In this document: piece after piece, positions 8,086 to 16,013 of the stretch | Position numbering within the stretch: the stretch's first letter is position 1 | How the letters are laid out: each line of letters opens with the position of its first letter | From: Chloroflexota bacterium | GTDB lineage: Bacteria; Chloroflexota; Anaerolineae; Anaerolineales; UBA11858 | Direction: 5' to 3' | DNA: 63,355 bases | NCBI GenBank assembly: GCA_016865865.1 | Contig: VGOC01000006.1 | Coordinates: 1-63,355 of the forward strand | The notes under the pieces: model-generated | What the model was told of the DNA's origin: nothing | Seen by the model: the letters and a program-made list of their open reading frames with translations, nothing else | The model's database searches: none | Position numbers and translations under genes: made by a program

Positions 8086-9378
8086 CTATGGCAATACCTT
8101 CTTGCTCACTTGCCGGGGTCTGAACTCCGGCAGCAGCGTGGAGCGGAAAATCCACAGGAAATAGATCACCGCGCCGATGAACAGCAATTCGGTCGCTTCC
8201 TCCCAGAAGGTCGCCCAGGCTAGCGCCTCGGCGTAGACCAGCCCCAGCGTCACGCGGAACAGCCCAAAGCCGAGAAAGCCCGCCCCGCTGCAGAAAAGCA
8301 GCCGCGCCAGCGGGTGGATCGTTACACTCGGATTACGCTGCATGATCATCAGCGCCAGGCCGAGTTGGGCGATCCCCGCCAGCGGACTGAAACGCGCCTC
8401 GAACCACTGGTGGACGAACGGGCGGATGTAGTAGTGTGTGACCGGGCCGATCTGCGTGTTGTAAGCCGTGTAACTGAAGGGCGCCAACATCGGGATGAGC
8501 GCCAGAATGACGAGGGCGATGACCGTGAACTGCGCCACCCGGCGCACGCCGCAGCGCGTCGGCTGATATTTGGCGCACGGCCCGCAGACCGGCAGCAGGG
8601 CGCACTGCCTGTCCGCCTCGCTGAAATGAACCAGGCGCCTATCCAACCCTTCCAGCAGCGCGCAGGCAGCCAGGCCAAAAGCCAGCGCCATACTGTAGGA
8701 GTGGAGATATTCGGCCAGGTACGAGTTATCCCTGAGAAAGATGTAGTTGACGGCGCAGGCGACCTCCCCGATCAGAAAGACCAGCAGCCCCCAGCCCAGC
8801 AGGCGCAAGTCGGCGGCTTCGAGGCGCAGCAGGAAAAAGGAGAGCGCACCGCTGAGCAGCATGTAGGTCGGCTTGATCAAGAGCATGGCCAGCGCCGCCG
8901 CGCCCTGTTCCGCCTCGGTCATCTCCCGGAAAGGTTCCTCCACCACCCCGCTGGCCAGTTCGAAGCGGCTGAAGGAGCTACCGGGATACTCTGGCCAGGC
9001 GCGGCCCCAATCCTGCATCCCGCCGCGCAGGCTGTAGGCGGTCACGCCCAACTTTGCGAGATGCCGGGCTGCCTGGGCGCTGCGCACGCCCGCATCGCAG
9101 ACCAGCAGCAGGGTCTTGCCCTGCAAATCCGGCGGCAGCTCATCAGCGGAGTCAATCTCCACTATCTGCTCCAGCGGTAGCGATAACGCTCCGGTGATGC
9201 GCCGCGCCTGGTATTCCTCCTGCGGGCGCGCATCCACCAGCGCCGCCCTATTGCTGGAACCATCCAGCATAGCCAGCGCCTCGGCCGCGTGAATCTGCGG
9301 CGCGCCGCCGAACACGGCGAAATACAGCACGAGGGGCAACAGGCCGAGGAGGCAGGTGCAGGTCATCGTGGTTTTCAT
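8086..9378 (-). CDS. Membrane protein with N-terminal rhodanese domain
   Basis: About 430 residues. ATG at 9378 is favoured over GTG at 9390. A signal-like hydrophobic N-terminus precedes an extracytoplasmic rhodanese domain with the active-site loop CDAGVRS (Cys98 counting from the GTG) and the upstream LVDARPQEEY motif. The C-terminal 270 residues hold about seven membrane helices. A cluster CALLPVCGPC...RC in a loop could bind a metal or cofactor. It is the last gene of a four-gene operon with a Tes-like radical SAM enzyme and an Lgt paralogue. A role in sulfur or redox supply to that pathway is a guess. Confidence 0.75.
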   Translation of the reverse strand: MKTTMTCTCLLGLLPLVLYFAVFGGAPQIHAAEALAMLDGSSNRAALVDARPQEEYQARRITGALSLPLEQIVEIDSADELPPDLQGKTLLLVCDAGVRSAQAARHLAKLGVTAYSLRGGMQDWGRAWPEYPGSSFSRFELASGVVEEPFREMTEAEQGAAALAMLLIKPTYMLLSGALSFFLLRLEAADLRLLGWGLLVFLIGEVACAVNYIFLRDNSYLAEYLHSYSMALAFGLAACALLEGLDRRLVHFSEADRQCALLPVCGPCAKYQPTRCGVRRVAQFTVIALVILALIPMLAPFSYTAYNTQIGPVTHYYIRPFVHQWFEARFSPLAGIAQLGLALMIMQRNPSVTIHPLARLLFCSGAGFLGFGLFRVTLGLVYAEALAWATFWEEATELLFIGAVIYFLWIFRSTLLPEFRPRQVSKKVLP

Positions 9379-9408
9379 TTCACTGGCCACCCACCAGACG
9401 AGGTTTTT

Positions 9409-10947
9409 TCATGATCTTAACCCCGGACGGAGCGTGGGATACTCAGGGATTGCGCGCCCAAGAGTAGTCCGCCCGACCAGTTCCGCCGTCACCTGCTCGC
9501 GGTAGCCGACCGAATTGTAGGCGCAAAATGGGATCATCCGCCCATCGGGGGTCAGGAAGTTCAGGCAGCATTTCATGGCATTCTTCATGTGGAAGGTCCA
9601 GGGGTCCATGAAATCGCGGATACCGACCATGAAGATGTGCCGTCCCAGGTCGCGCGGGGTGTGCTGGTTGATCGGCAGGTGGGTATGGCAGGAGGGGCAG
9701 CGTTCGGCGGCGCGGCTGTTTTCCAGTGACGTCTCCCCGAGGGCAGCGGCCAGGTCCAAATAGAGACCTTCCGAGCCGACCTGGGTTGAGGAACTCCACA
9801 GCCGCTCCAGGATCTGGCGCAGGTCTTCGTTTATCGCAGGCACAGAGCGGTTCTGGAGGTAATCCAGGTATTGTTCCACCGGCAGCACCCGCGGCGCCGG
9901 CAGCACGCTGTCGCCCTGGATCATGGCATAGGTGACGAAGTGGCAGACCGGCATACAGCACGGCACGGGGACGAAATCCTTCAAGGTGAATAAACCTTTC
10001 GACTGCGTTTCGATGGAGGAGACGATATCCGGGATGGTCAGGCGCGTCAGCGGATCGGCGGGGATGTGGCGCTGGGCGCGCATCGCGCAGTGGAAACTGA
10101 TCCCGAAGACCGCCGGGTGGCGCAGGCTGAATTCCAGGATGCGCCCGACCTCCTGCTCATTCACCCCGCGCTCGATGACCGCCACCAGCACCACGCGCAC
10201 ATCCGCCTCGGCCAGGCGCTCGAGGGCGCGCAGTTTTTCATCCAGCAAGTCGGATTTGCCGCGCAGGAGGCGGTTGGTCTGCGGCTCGAAGCCGTCGAAT
10301 TGCAGGTAGATGTGCGGCTTGAGTTTTGCGATGCCAGCCAGGAATTCGTCGTCGCGGGCAATGCGGATGCCGTTGGTGTTGAGCATCACATAGGAAATTC
10401 CCTTGCGCTGCGCCAAGGCGATGAAATCCAGGATCTGGGGATGCAGGGTCGGCTCGCCGCCGGAGAATTGCAGCACCTCCGGGTTGTTCTCCGAGGCGAT
10501 GAAGGTATCCAGCATGAAATTGACCTGCTCATGGGTCAGTTCGTAACCGCTGTGTTCATGGCGGTGTTTCGTCCCGGCGTTGGCGAAGCACAGCGGGCAA
10601 TCCAGGTTGCAGAGGTTGTTGACCTCGATCACCCCCAGGCAGGCGTGTTGCTGATGGTCAGTACACAGGCCGCAGTCGTATGGACAGCCTTCGCGCACTT
10701 CGGTGGCATGGCGGCGCGGCAGCGTGCCAGGTTTGTTGAAGCGGGCGATGTCGGTATAGAGTCCGGCATCCCCGAAGATCAGGGCTTCGAAAGGGCCGTG
10801 TTGCGGGCAGCGTTTTCGCAGATACACCTTCCCATCGCGCAGGTACACCTGGCCGTCAATCACCTGCTTGCAGGTCGGGCACAGGCTGCGGGTGTACTCC
10901 CACAAGATTTCACCTCGCTCGCTGGGAGGGTGAGGACTTGTCACCAT
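9409..10947 (-). CDS. Tes-like radical SAM protein (MJ0619 / tetraether lipid synthase family)
   Basis: A 512-residue radical SAM enzyme. It has a rubredoxin-like N-terminal site (CPTC at residues 23-26 and CPQHG at 47-51), an auxiliary cluster motif CPYDCGLC (88-95), the radical SAM motif CNLDCPLC (113-120), the SAM-binding SGGEPT, and further cysteines near the C-terminus (PCCMPVC, CPSC, KCC, FC). This cysteine layout is that of the Tes/MJ0619 family, whose archaeal member couples lipid chains to make tetraethers. Bacterial members are proposed to make membrane-spanning lipids. The first 14 residues derive from a palindromic repeat. A TTG at codon 15 with GAGGTG just upstream is an alternative start. 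The ATG overlaps the stop of the preceding gene. Confidence 0.82.
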   Translation of the reverse strand: MVTSPHPPSERGEILWEYTRSLCPTCKQVIDGQVYLRDGKVYLRKRCPQHGPFEALIFGDAGLYTDIARFNKPGTLPRRHATEVREGCPYDCGLCTDHQQHACLGVIEVNNLCNLDCPLCFANAGTKHRHEHSGYELTHEQVNFMLDTFIASENNPEVLQFSGGEPTLHPQILDFIALAQRKGISYVMLNTNGIRIARDDEFLAGIAKLKPHIYLQFDGFEPQTNRLLRGKSDLLDEKLRALERLAEADVRVVLVAVIERGVNEQEVGRILEFSLRHPAVFGISFHCAMRAQRHIPADPLTRLTIPDIVSSIETQSKGLFTLKDFVPVPCCMPVCHFVTYAMIQGDSVLPAPRVLPVEQYLDYLQNRSVPAINEDLRQILERLWSSSTQVGSEGLYLDLAAALGETSLENSRAAERCPSCHTHLPINQHTPRDLGRHIFMVGIRDFMDPWTFHMKNAMKCCLNFLTPDGRMIPFCAYNSVGYREQVTAELVGRTTLGRAIPEYPTLRPGLRS

Positions 10948-11294
10948 AAGGTGGCCCCTGCCTCAGTCCAGGCGTAGATGAAGAAACAAACCACCCCGGC
11001 GATGATGCTCAAAATAATTGCCAGGCTGTTCAGCCCGGCGAAAGTCCCCAGCATCCCTAAGGCGATCCACTGGCGGGTGAGGGCGAAGTAGATGACCACT
11101 CCGATGTTCACCAGGAAGGGCAGAATTTGCCAGAAACCCATGAGAGCGGCAAGCGCGTAATCCTCAGTGAGCGATGAGGCCAACATGGTCAGAGGGTAGA
11201 GGAGGGCATTCAGGCCGACGAAGAGTATTACCCCGAAGATGAAATCACGCTTTTTTTCAGCGCAGTTCTCGTAGATTTTCTTTTGAAGTTTCAT
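10941..11294 (-). CDS. Small four-helix membrane protein of unknown function
   Basis: A 117-residue protein with four predicted membrane helices and a charged cytoplasmic N-terminus (KLQKKIYENCAEKKRD). I recognise no family. It lies between the Lgt paralogue and the radical SAM gene, and its stop overlaps the radical SAM start codon by seven bases, so the two are probably translationally coupled. It may anchor the soluble radical SAM enzyme at the membrane, but nothing in the sequence proves this. Confidence 0.75.
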   Translation of the reverse strand: MKLQKKIYENCAEKKRDFIFGVILFVGLNALLYPLTMLASSLTEDYALAALMGFWQILPFLVNIGVVIYFALTRQWIALGMLGTFAGLNSLAIILSIIAGVVCFFIYAWTEAGATLW

Positions 11295-11361
11295 AGTGCT
11301 GCCTCCAATCGCAACTAAAAGCTCACCGCTATTGCCTACACATCGGGTATGGAAATCCGAC

Positions 11362-12127
11362 CTACGCCGCCGCCACTTGCCTCGACCGCCTGTAGTGGTT
11401 GGCGTAATACAGCCCGATGACCAGCAGCAGCCCCAGGCAGAACCATTGCTGCCCGGTCAACCCCCACCAAAGGATGCGGTTGTTACGCAGGAATTCGACG
11501 AAGAATCGGAATACCGCGTACCCCGCCAGGCCGAATTTCAGGAGATTGCCATCCTGCATCCGTGGATGGTTGCGCAGGGACAGCAGGACGCCGAACCAGG
11601 CCAGGTTGAAAGCCGCGTCGTAGAGCGGCGTGGGGTGCACCGCGAAATCCGCGTCCGGCAGCAGGACGCCCCTGGGCAGGGTGGTGGGCTTTCCCAGCCC
11701 GTCCTCGCCCGCCAGGAAGCAGCCGAAGCGCCCGACCACCATTGCCAGGGCCATGGCTGGAGCGAAGGCGTCGCAGGCGCAGCCGGCCTTGCCGATGGCA
11801 CGGCTGGCGATGAATCCAGCGATATAGGCCCCTGCCACCCCACCCAGGATGGGGCCGGGGCCGATGCGCGGGTCGAAGAGACGGAAGAAATCCAACGCCA
11901 GCAGCGCGGTCTCCCAGCCGTTGAAGAAGACGATGGAAACCCGCGCCCCGATCATCCCCCCCGACGAACGCGGCCAGGGTGATGGGGATGACCTCTTCCC
12001 TTGGCCATCGGCGGCGGGATTCCGATAACAACACCAGCGCGCAGACCACCAGCGCCAGGTTCAGGAAGAAACCATGTGCATGAATGGGAATGCCATTGAA
12101 TACGAACAGGATAGGATACAAGAGCAC
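11362..12127 (-). pseudogene. Prolipoprotein diacylglyceryl transferase (Lgt) paralogue, frameshifted
   Basis: Two overlapping frames together give an Lgt-like protein of about 255 residues. The N-terminal piece (12127 to about 11960) ends at AAFVGG, and the rest resumes with MIGARVSIVFFNGW in the next frame. The switch falls at a run of seven C/G at 11956-11962, so it could be decay, a sequencing error in a homopolymer, or slippage. The C-terminal HPTPLYDA segment matches Lgt HPSQLYEA. The signature GRIGNFxNGE is changed to GRFGCFLAGE, replacing a key Asn with Cys, which suggests a different substrate or activity. The start is GTG 12127 or TTG 12121, the latter with AAGGA at better spacing. 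The gene heads the Tes-like operon. Confidence 0.75.
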
Positions 12128-12212
12128 TTCCTTAATTCAAATGGCGGCGATGATGGAGAATATATTAAACCCCCCAGGCAGAGCACATTACTTTTATAGC
12201 ATTAATGAGTCC

Positions 12213-12321
12213 ACTGCAAAAACTGCGAGCAGAGGATTCGGGGCGGCATATATGGGGGTGCGTGCTGCGCACGCACCCCCATATATGCCGCCCCGCCCCC
12301 TCGTTCAGGAGTTTTTTCAGT
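12213..12321. mobile_element. MITE-like hairpin element E (inverted copy of element F)
   Basis: Outer ends ACTGCAAAAACT (12213-12224) and AGTTTTTTCAGT (12310-12321) pair at 11 of 12 positions. Inside is a perfect 26-bp stem, 12240-12265 with 12269-12294, closed by the loop TGC; it includes GGCATATATGGGGGTGCG. Read in reverse complement, the whole unit aligns with element F at 28350-28456, flanks included. No clear target duplication was seen. Confidence 0.82.
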
Positions 12322-12439
12322 GAATTCATTGATCTCACTAGATTACAAGAGGTCAGGGCGTTCTTAAAGTCTGAAAGGCTGTCATTACGAGGCGGTCTTT
12401 ACCAAAGCAATCCCCAAATATGGCAGGGTGTAAATCGCC

Positions 12440-12670
12440 ACCAGGACGTTTCCCGACCTGTACCCCGATGTGATCTCCTCCCTGGGCGGACTGGAAGGCC
12501 TATTGGCGATCCTGTGTCTGCGCTTGGCCTCGGGCGCAGATCAGGAAAGCGAGTTGGAACTGCTGCGGCTGTCTACATTGGCCTGGAGGCAGAGGCGGTC
12601 GTCGCGCACATCTGCCGCGACCTGGGATCCTTCGTCGCAGATGCCCCCCAGGCGGATGATATTTCACTAA
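12440..12670 (+). pseudogene. Decayed internal fragment of a CHASE2-SpoIIE phosphatase gene
   Basis: Two short stretches match the intact gene at 5596-7971. One reads GGLEGLLAILCLRLASG and then QESELELL (compare EGLLAILCLRLAPG in the intact protein). The other reads GLEAEAVVAHICRDLGSF with VADAPQADDISL. About 680 bases present in the intact gene are missing between them, and the two parts are in different frames. It is therefore a deleted, non-functional partial duplicate lying between the Lgt paralogue and the 3' end of the AddA-like gene. Confidence 0.85.
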
Positions 12671-15600
12671 TTTGCAACTCCTGCCCCACATTCAGGAACA
12701 CCAGCAAAACCCGCGGGCGCTGACCGAGTAGTTTGGCGACCGCCTCAGCGTAACGCTGCACCTGCTCAGCGTACTCTTCTCGTTGGATCGTATCACGTAT
12801 TTCAGCCTCGGAGCGCAATTCATCGGTTTTGAAGTCTGCGACCACCCATTCGCTCCCTGAGCGGTAGAGGAGGTCAATGTAGCCGTGGCCTTCGGGAGAA
12901 AAGTAGGGAACTTCGTGATGGCGTTCTGCGGAGTCGAGTTCGCGGAAGAGAGAATGGGCGCGCAGGCGTTGGAGCAGGCGGCGGGATTCGTGAATGGCGG
13001 CGCGGATTTCATCCTCGGCAGTCAGCCCAGATTCGAGAGCGAAGGGGCGGAGGAAGGTTTCGAGATCGTCGAAGCGCCAGCGGCGGAGGGCTTCGTGGAC
13101 GAGTCGTCCGACCAGCCAGGCGGGGGCGCGGGGACGTTTGGTTTTGGAAACGATGCGCCAGACGCGTTGGGGAGGGTCGCTCTCGCGGGCGCGGGTTTTG
13201 TCGTCGGTGGGAGAAGGAGTCGGGGCGAGGGGCGGGAGGAGATCGGGCTCGGGGGGAGAGTCGGATTGGGAGGCCGCGTTCCGCGCGGGGGAGTCGGATG
13301 CGTCGGCTGGGGAGGAGGAAGAGATCGAGGCGGAGATTCCGTCTGGGAGGAGGGGAGGCTCGGGCGTAGACATCCCGCGTAAAAAATCGAAGTGGGGGAG
13401 CCAGCCTTTGAGGGAGAGGCCGTCTTTGGCGGGCTTGACGCCGCCGCTGATGAGGAGTTTTTCTTTGGCGCGGGTCGCGGCGACGTAGAGCAAGCGGGCG
13501 TCTTCAGCGGCGTCGAGATCATCGTTAGCGCGGGAGGCGAGTTGCCAGGCGGTGGCGTGGAAGTCATCGTCGCGGAGGTCGAGGAGGAGGGTGGAAGCGA
13601 GGAGGGTTTTGGCGCGGGCGTGGGGAGGCTCGTAGGCGGCGTCGGCGATGACGACGAGGGGGAACTCGAGGCCTTTGGCTTTGTGGACGGTCATCAGTTG
13701 GACGGCACCTGAGGAGGACGCGTCGGCTGGCGCTTCGCCCTCGCGCAGGCCGACATCGCGCAGGGTCTGGACGTAGGCGAGGAAGTCGGTGAGGGAGACG
13801 AGGCGGGAGCGGTGCGCGTCGGCGAGGAGCTTTTCGACGTTGCGAATCATGCGCGCGCCGTTGGGAACTAAGGAGAGAATGGCACGATAAGATGTGAGGT
13901 CGAGGAAACGTTTGAGAATTGTCGAGGCGGAAGCGCGACCCGCGAGGGCATGGAGTTCTTCGAGGATGGAATAAACGCGTTGATGATTTCGAATCATCGA
14001 ACCGCGAAGACCGCTAAGAACGCTAAGAAATTCTATTGGTTTTTCTTCGCGACCTTCGCGTGCTTCGCGGTTAATCTCTGGAACGCGCAGGCGATAGATT
14101 TCGGGATCGGGAATCGCGAAGGCGGGAGAACGGAGCAAGCCTACGAGAGCAAGGTCGTCGGTGGGGTCGGCGATGGCGGCGAGGGCGTTGAGCAGGTCGC
14201 GGATTTCGGGGCGGTCGTAGAAGCCGCGTCCCGCGATGGTGACGAAGGGGATGTGCGCGACTTCGAGCGCGGATTCGTAGACAGGGAAGGTCATGGAGGA
14301 ACGGAAGAGCAGAGCCATCTCGCCGTAGTCGAATCCTTCGGTTTCGTGGAGTTGGCGGAGGCGATTCGCGAGGGCTTGCGCGGCGGACTGGCGTCCTTCT
14401 TCGGCTGAGTCGCCGAGGCCGAGGTGAAATTCGATGAAGGGAGGTCGGATTTTTTCGCGTTTGGGGTTTTGACGATAGGCGCGGAGAGGCGCAAAGGGGA
14501 CGAGGTAGGGACGCGCGGGGTCATCCGCTTCACCGAGGATGGGAGCGAGGAGAGAGTTGAGGGAGTCGAGGAGGGGTTTGTGGGCGCGGAAGGTGAGGTC
14601 GAGGTCAATGAGTTGTCCGCCCGCGGATTGGATATCGGATTGCACTTTGCGAAAGACGGTGACATCGGCTTGACGAAAGCGGTAGATGGATTGTTTGGAA
14701 TCGCCGACGATGAAGAGGTCAACACCCGCCCTCACCCCCGACCCCTCTCCCAATGCTGGGAGAGGGGAGAAATTCGTCAGCGCGTAGACGATTTTTCGCT
14801 GGCGGTCGTTGGTGTCCTGGAATTCGTCCACGAGGACAGCGCGGAGTTCGGACTGCCATTGGGCGCGGACGGAGGGATGGTCGGTGAGGAGGCTGGCAGT
14901 GAGGGATTCAAGGTCGTCGAAGTCGAGGGCTTGACGTTCATCTTTGCGGGTTTGGTACTCACGCAGGGTCTGGTCGAAGAGGCGGCAGACAGCGGGGAGG
15001 AACGCGGCAACCTGTTCGTCGAGGGCAAAGCGGGATTTTTCGGCGAGGAATTTGAGATTCTCATCATAGAGATCGCGCAAGATTTTCATCGCTTCACGGA
15101 CGGTTTCGATGTCGTCCCAGTTGGCTTTTTGTCCCTGCGTGGAGATGGCTTTGCGGAGGGCGGTCAGGTTTTCGAGAATCGCGTCCCACTCTTGCGCGGC
15201 GCGGGATTTTTGGATTTCGTTCCATGCGGCGAGAACGGATTGGCGGGCGAGTTCAAGTTTGTCTTCGGGGGATTTGGAACGAAGAGAAGTGAGAACAGAA
15301 AGAGAGTCAAGCCATGTTTGCGAATCAAGATGAGTGGCGAGATGGGAGTTAAGGGATAAGGCAAATGCGGTACACGGATTTGACGGATTACGCGGATTCT
15401 CACGGATTTCTATTTGTTTTTCTCCATGCAATTCCGTGAAATCTGTGTCATCCGTGTACAAAGGTTGAACGTCCAGCCTGCGGTTCATCAAAGCGTTGAG
15501 AATCTGTCGCAGTTCGTTTTCTTTGAACGCGCCGAATAGCGCGGCGGATGGTTCATCGCCTGTCGCCCAGGCGAGGGCAGATTCAACGGCCTCGGCTTGC

Positions 15601-16013
15601 AAGGCGGAGGCGAGTCCTTCTTCGAGGACTTCAAAGGCGGGGTCGAGTCCCGCTTCAGCGGGATGAGAGCGAAGGAGTTCGGCGCAGAGAGAGTGGATAG
15701 TTCCTATGCGGGCAGAATCGAATGATGAAGGATGAATGATGAAGGATGAATTTTTGTCTTGCGAAACATCAGTCGAAGAACGAGATAGAGAATCGCGAAT
15801 CCGCGAGCGCATTTCACGCGCGGCTTTTTCGGTGAAGGTGATGGCGAGGATGGAGCGGATTGAGTAGCCTTGTTCGAGCAAATGCAGGTAGCGCCCCACC
15901 AGCGAGAGGGTTTTTCCTGAACCCGCGCCAGCCGTAACCGCGATGGCGCGCGCGGAATCGGTGACGGCTTTTTCCTGGTTGCCTTTGAAGGAGAATTGCA
16001 AAAGGAGCGACAT
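12573..16013 (-). CDS. AddA-like UvrD-family helicase-nuclease
   Basis: About 1146 residues. ATG 16013 is chosen because it forms a TGATG overlap with the stop of the upstream AddB-like gene; an upstream ATG at 16070 is less likely. The protein has Walker A (AGAGSGKT), motif Ia TFTEKAAREM, a DEFQDTND Walker B, QSIYRFRQADV, VHKAKGLEFPLV and a VAATRAKEKL motif. The C-terminal PD-(D/E)XK nuclease has GYIDLLY and VVADFKTDE. With its partner it should process double-strand breaks and degrade foreign linear DNA. The natural C-terminus seems to end near QELQISEIS; the last 25 or so residues are the antisense of the SpoIIE fragment. Four repeats are inserted in frame (see repeat entries). Confidence 0.9.
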   Translation of the reverse strand: MSLLLQFSFKGNQEKAVTDSARAIAVTAGAGSGKTLSLVGRYLHLLEQGYSIRSILAITFTEKAAREMRSRIRDSLSRSSTDVSQDKNSSFIIHPSSFDSARIGTIHSLCAELLRSHPAEAGLDPAFEVLEEGLASALQAEAVESALAWATGDEPSAALFGAFKENELRQILNALMNRRLDVQPLYTDDTDFTELHGEKQIEIRENPRNPSNPCTAFALSLNSHLATHLDSQTWLDSLSVLTSLRSKSPEDKLELARQSVLAAWNEIQKSRAAQEWDAILENLTALRKAISTQGQKANWDDIETVREAMKILRDLYDENLKFLAEKSRFALDEQVAAFLPAVCRLFDQTLREYQTRKDERQALDFDDLESLTASLLTDHPSVRAQWQSELRAVLVDEFQDTNDRQRKIVYALTNFSPLPALGEGSGVRAGVDLFIVGDSKQSIYRFRQADVTVFRKVQSDIQSAGGQLIDLDLTFRAHKPLLDSLNSLLAPILGEADDPARPYLVPFAPLRAYRQNPKREKIRPPFIEFHLGLGDSAEEGRQSAAQALANRLRQLHETEGFDYGEMALLFRSSMTFPVYESALEVAHIPFVTIAGRGFYDRPEIRDLLNALAAIADPTDDLALVGLLRSPAFAIPDPEIYRLRVPEINREAREGREEKPIEFLSVLSGLRGSMIRNHQRVYSILEELHALAGRASASTILKRFLDLTSYRAILSLVPNGARMIRNVEKLLADAHRSRLVSLTDFLAYVQTLRDVGLREGEAPADASSSGAVQLMTVHKAKGLEFPLVVIADAAYEPPHARAKTLLASTLLLDLRDDDFHATAWQLASRANDDLDAAEDARLLYVAATRAKEKLLISGGVKPAKDGLSLKGWLPHFDFLRGMSTPEPPLLPDGISASISSSSPADASDSPARNAASQSDSPPEPDLLPPLAPTPSPTDDKTRARESDPPQRVWRIVSKTKRPRAPAWLVGRLVHEALRRWRFDDLETFLRPFALESGLTAEDEIRAAIHESRRLLQRLRAHSLFRELDSAERHHEVPYFSPEGHGYIDLLYRSGSEWVVADFKTDELRSEAEIRDTIQREEYAEQVQRYAEAVAKLLGQRPRVLLVFLNVGQELQISEISSAWGASATKDPRSRQMCATTASASRPM
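14000..14072. repeat. In-frame palindromic repeat in the AddA-like gene (AACCGCGAAG ends)
   Basis: AACCGCGAAG at 14000-14009 and CTTCGCGGTT at 14063-14072 are perfect inverted ends around a loop with a GCTAAGAA duplication. On the coding strand it is read through as the charged segment around EINREAREGREEKPIEF. The helicase frame stays open across it. Confidence 0.8.
14729..14768. repeat. In-frame palindromic repeat in the AddA-like gene (CCCCTCTCCC type)
   Basis: CCCCTCTCCCA (14742-14752) pairs with TGGGAGAGGGG (14757-14767). The coding strand reads NFSPLPALGEGSGVRAG, out of character with the surrounding helicase motif and placed just before VDLFIVGDSKQSIY. It is the same repeat type as 18895-18934. 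Confidence 0.85.
15370..15459. repeat. In-frame palindromic repeat in the AddA-like gene (TACACGGAT ends)
   Basis: TACACGGAT (15371-15379) and ATCCGTGTA (15450-15458) bound an imperfect 90-bp palindrome with repeated CGGATT words. It is translated as YTDDTDFTELHGEKQIEIRE and following residues. Confidence 0.82.
15719..15751. repeat. Heptamer array H2 inside the AddA-like gene
   Basis: Four units alternate GATGAAG and GATGAAT. On the coding strand this gives SSFIIHPSSF, inserted between conserved helicase motifs. It is the only clear heptamer array lying wholly inside a conserved gene. Confidence 0.82.

Noticed and set aside
8314..9180. A 288-residue + strand open frame opposite the rhodanese membrane protein
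   Set aside because: Composition is low-complexity and Arg/Gln-rich, and the opposite strand has a clear rhodanese active site and membrane helices.
13392..15359. Long + strand open frames opposite the AddA-like gene
   Set aside because: They are shadows of a GC-biased coding strand with no family motifs, while the minus strand carries complete helicase and nuclease motifs.
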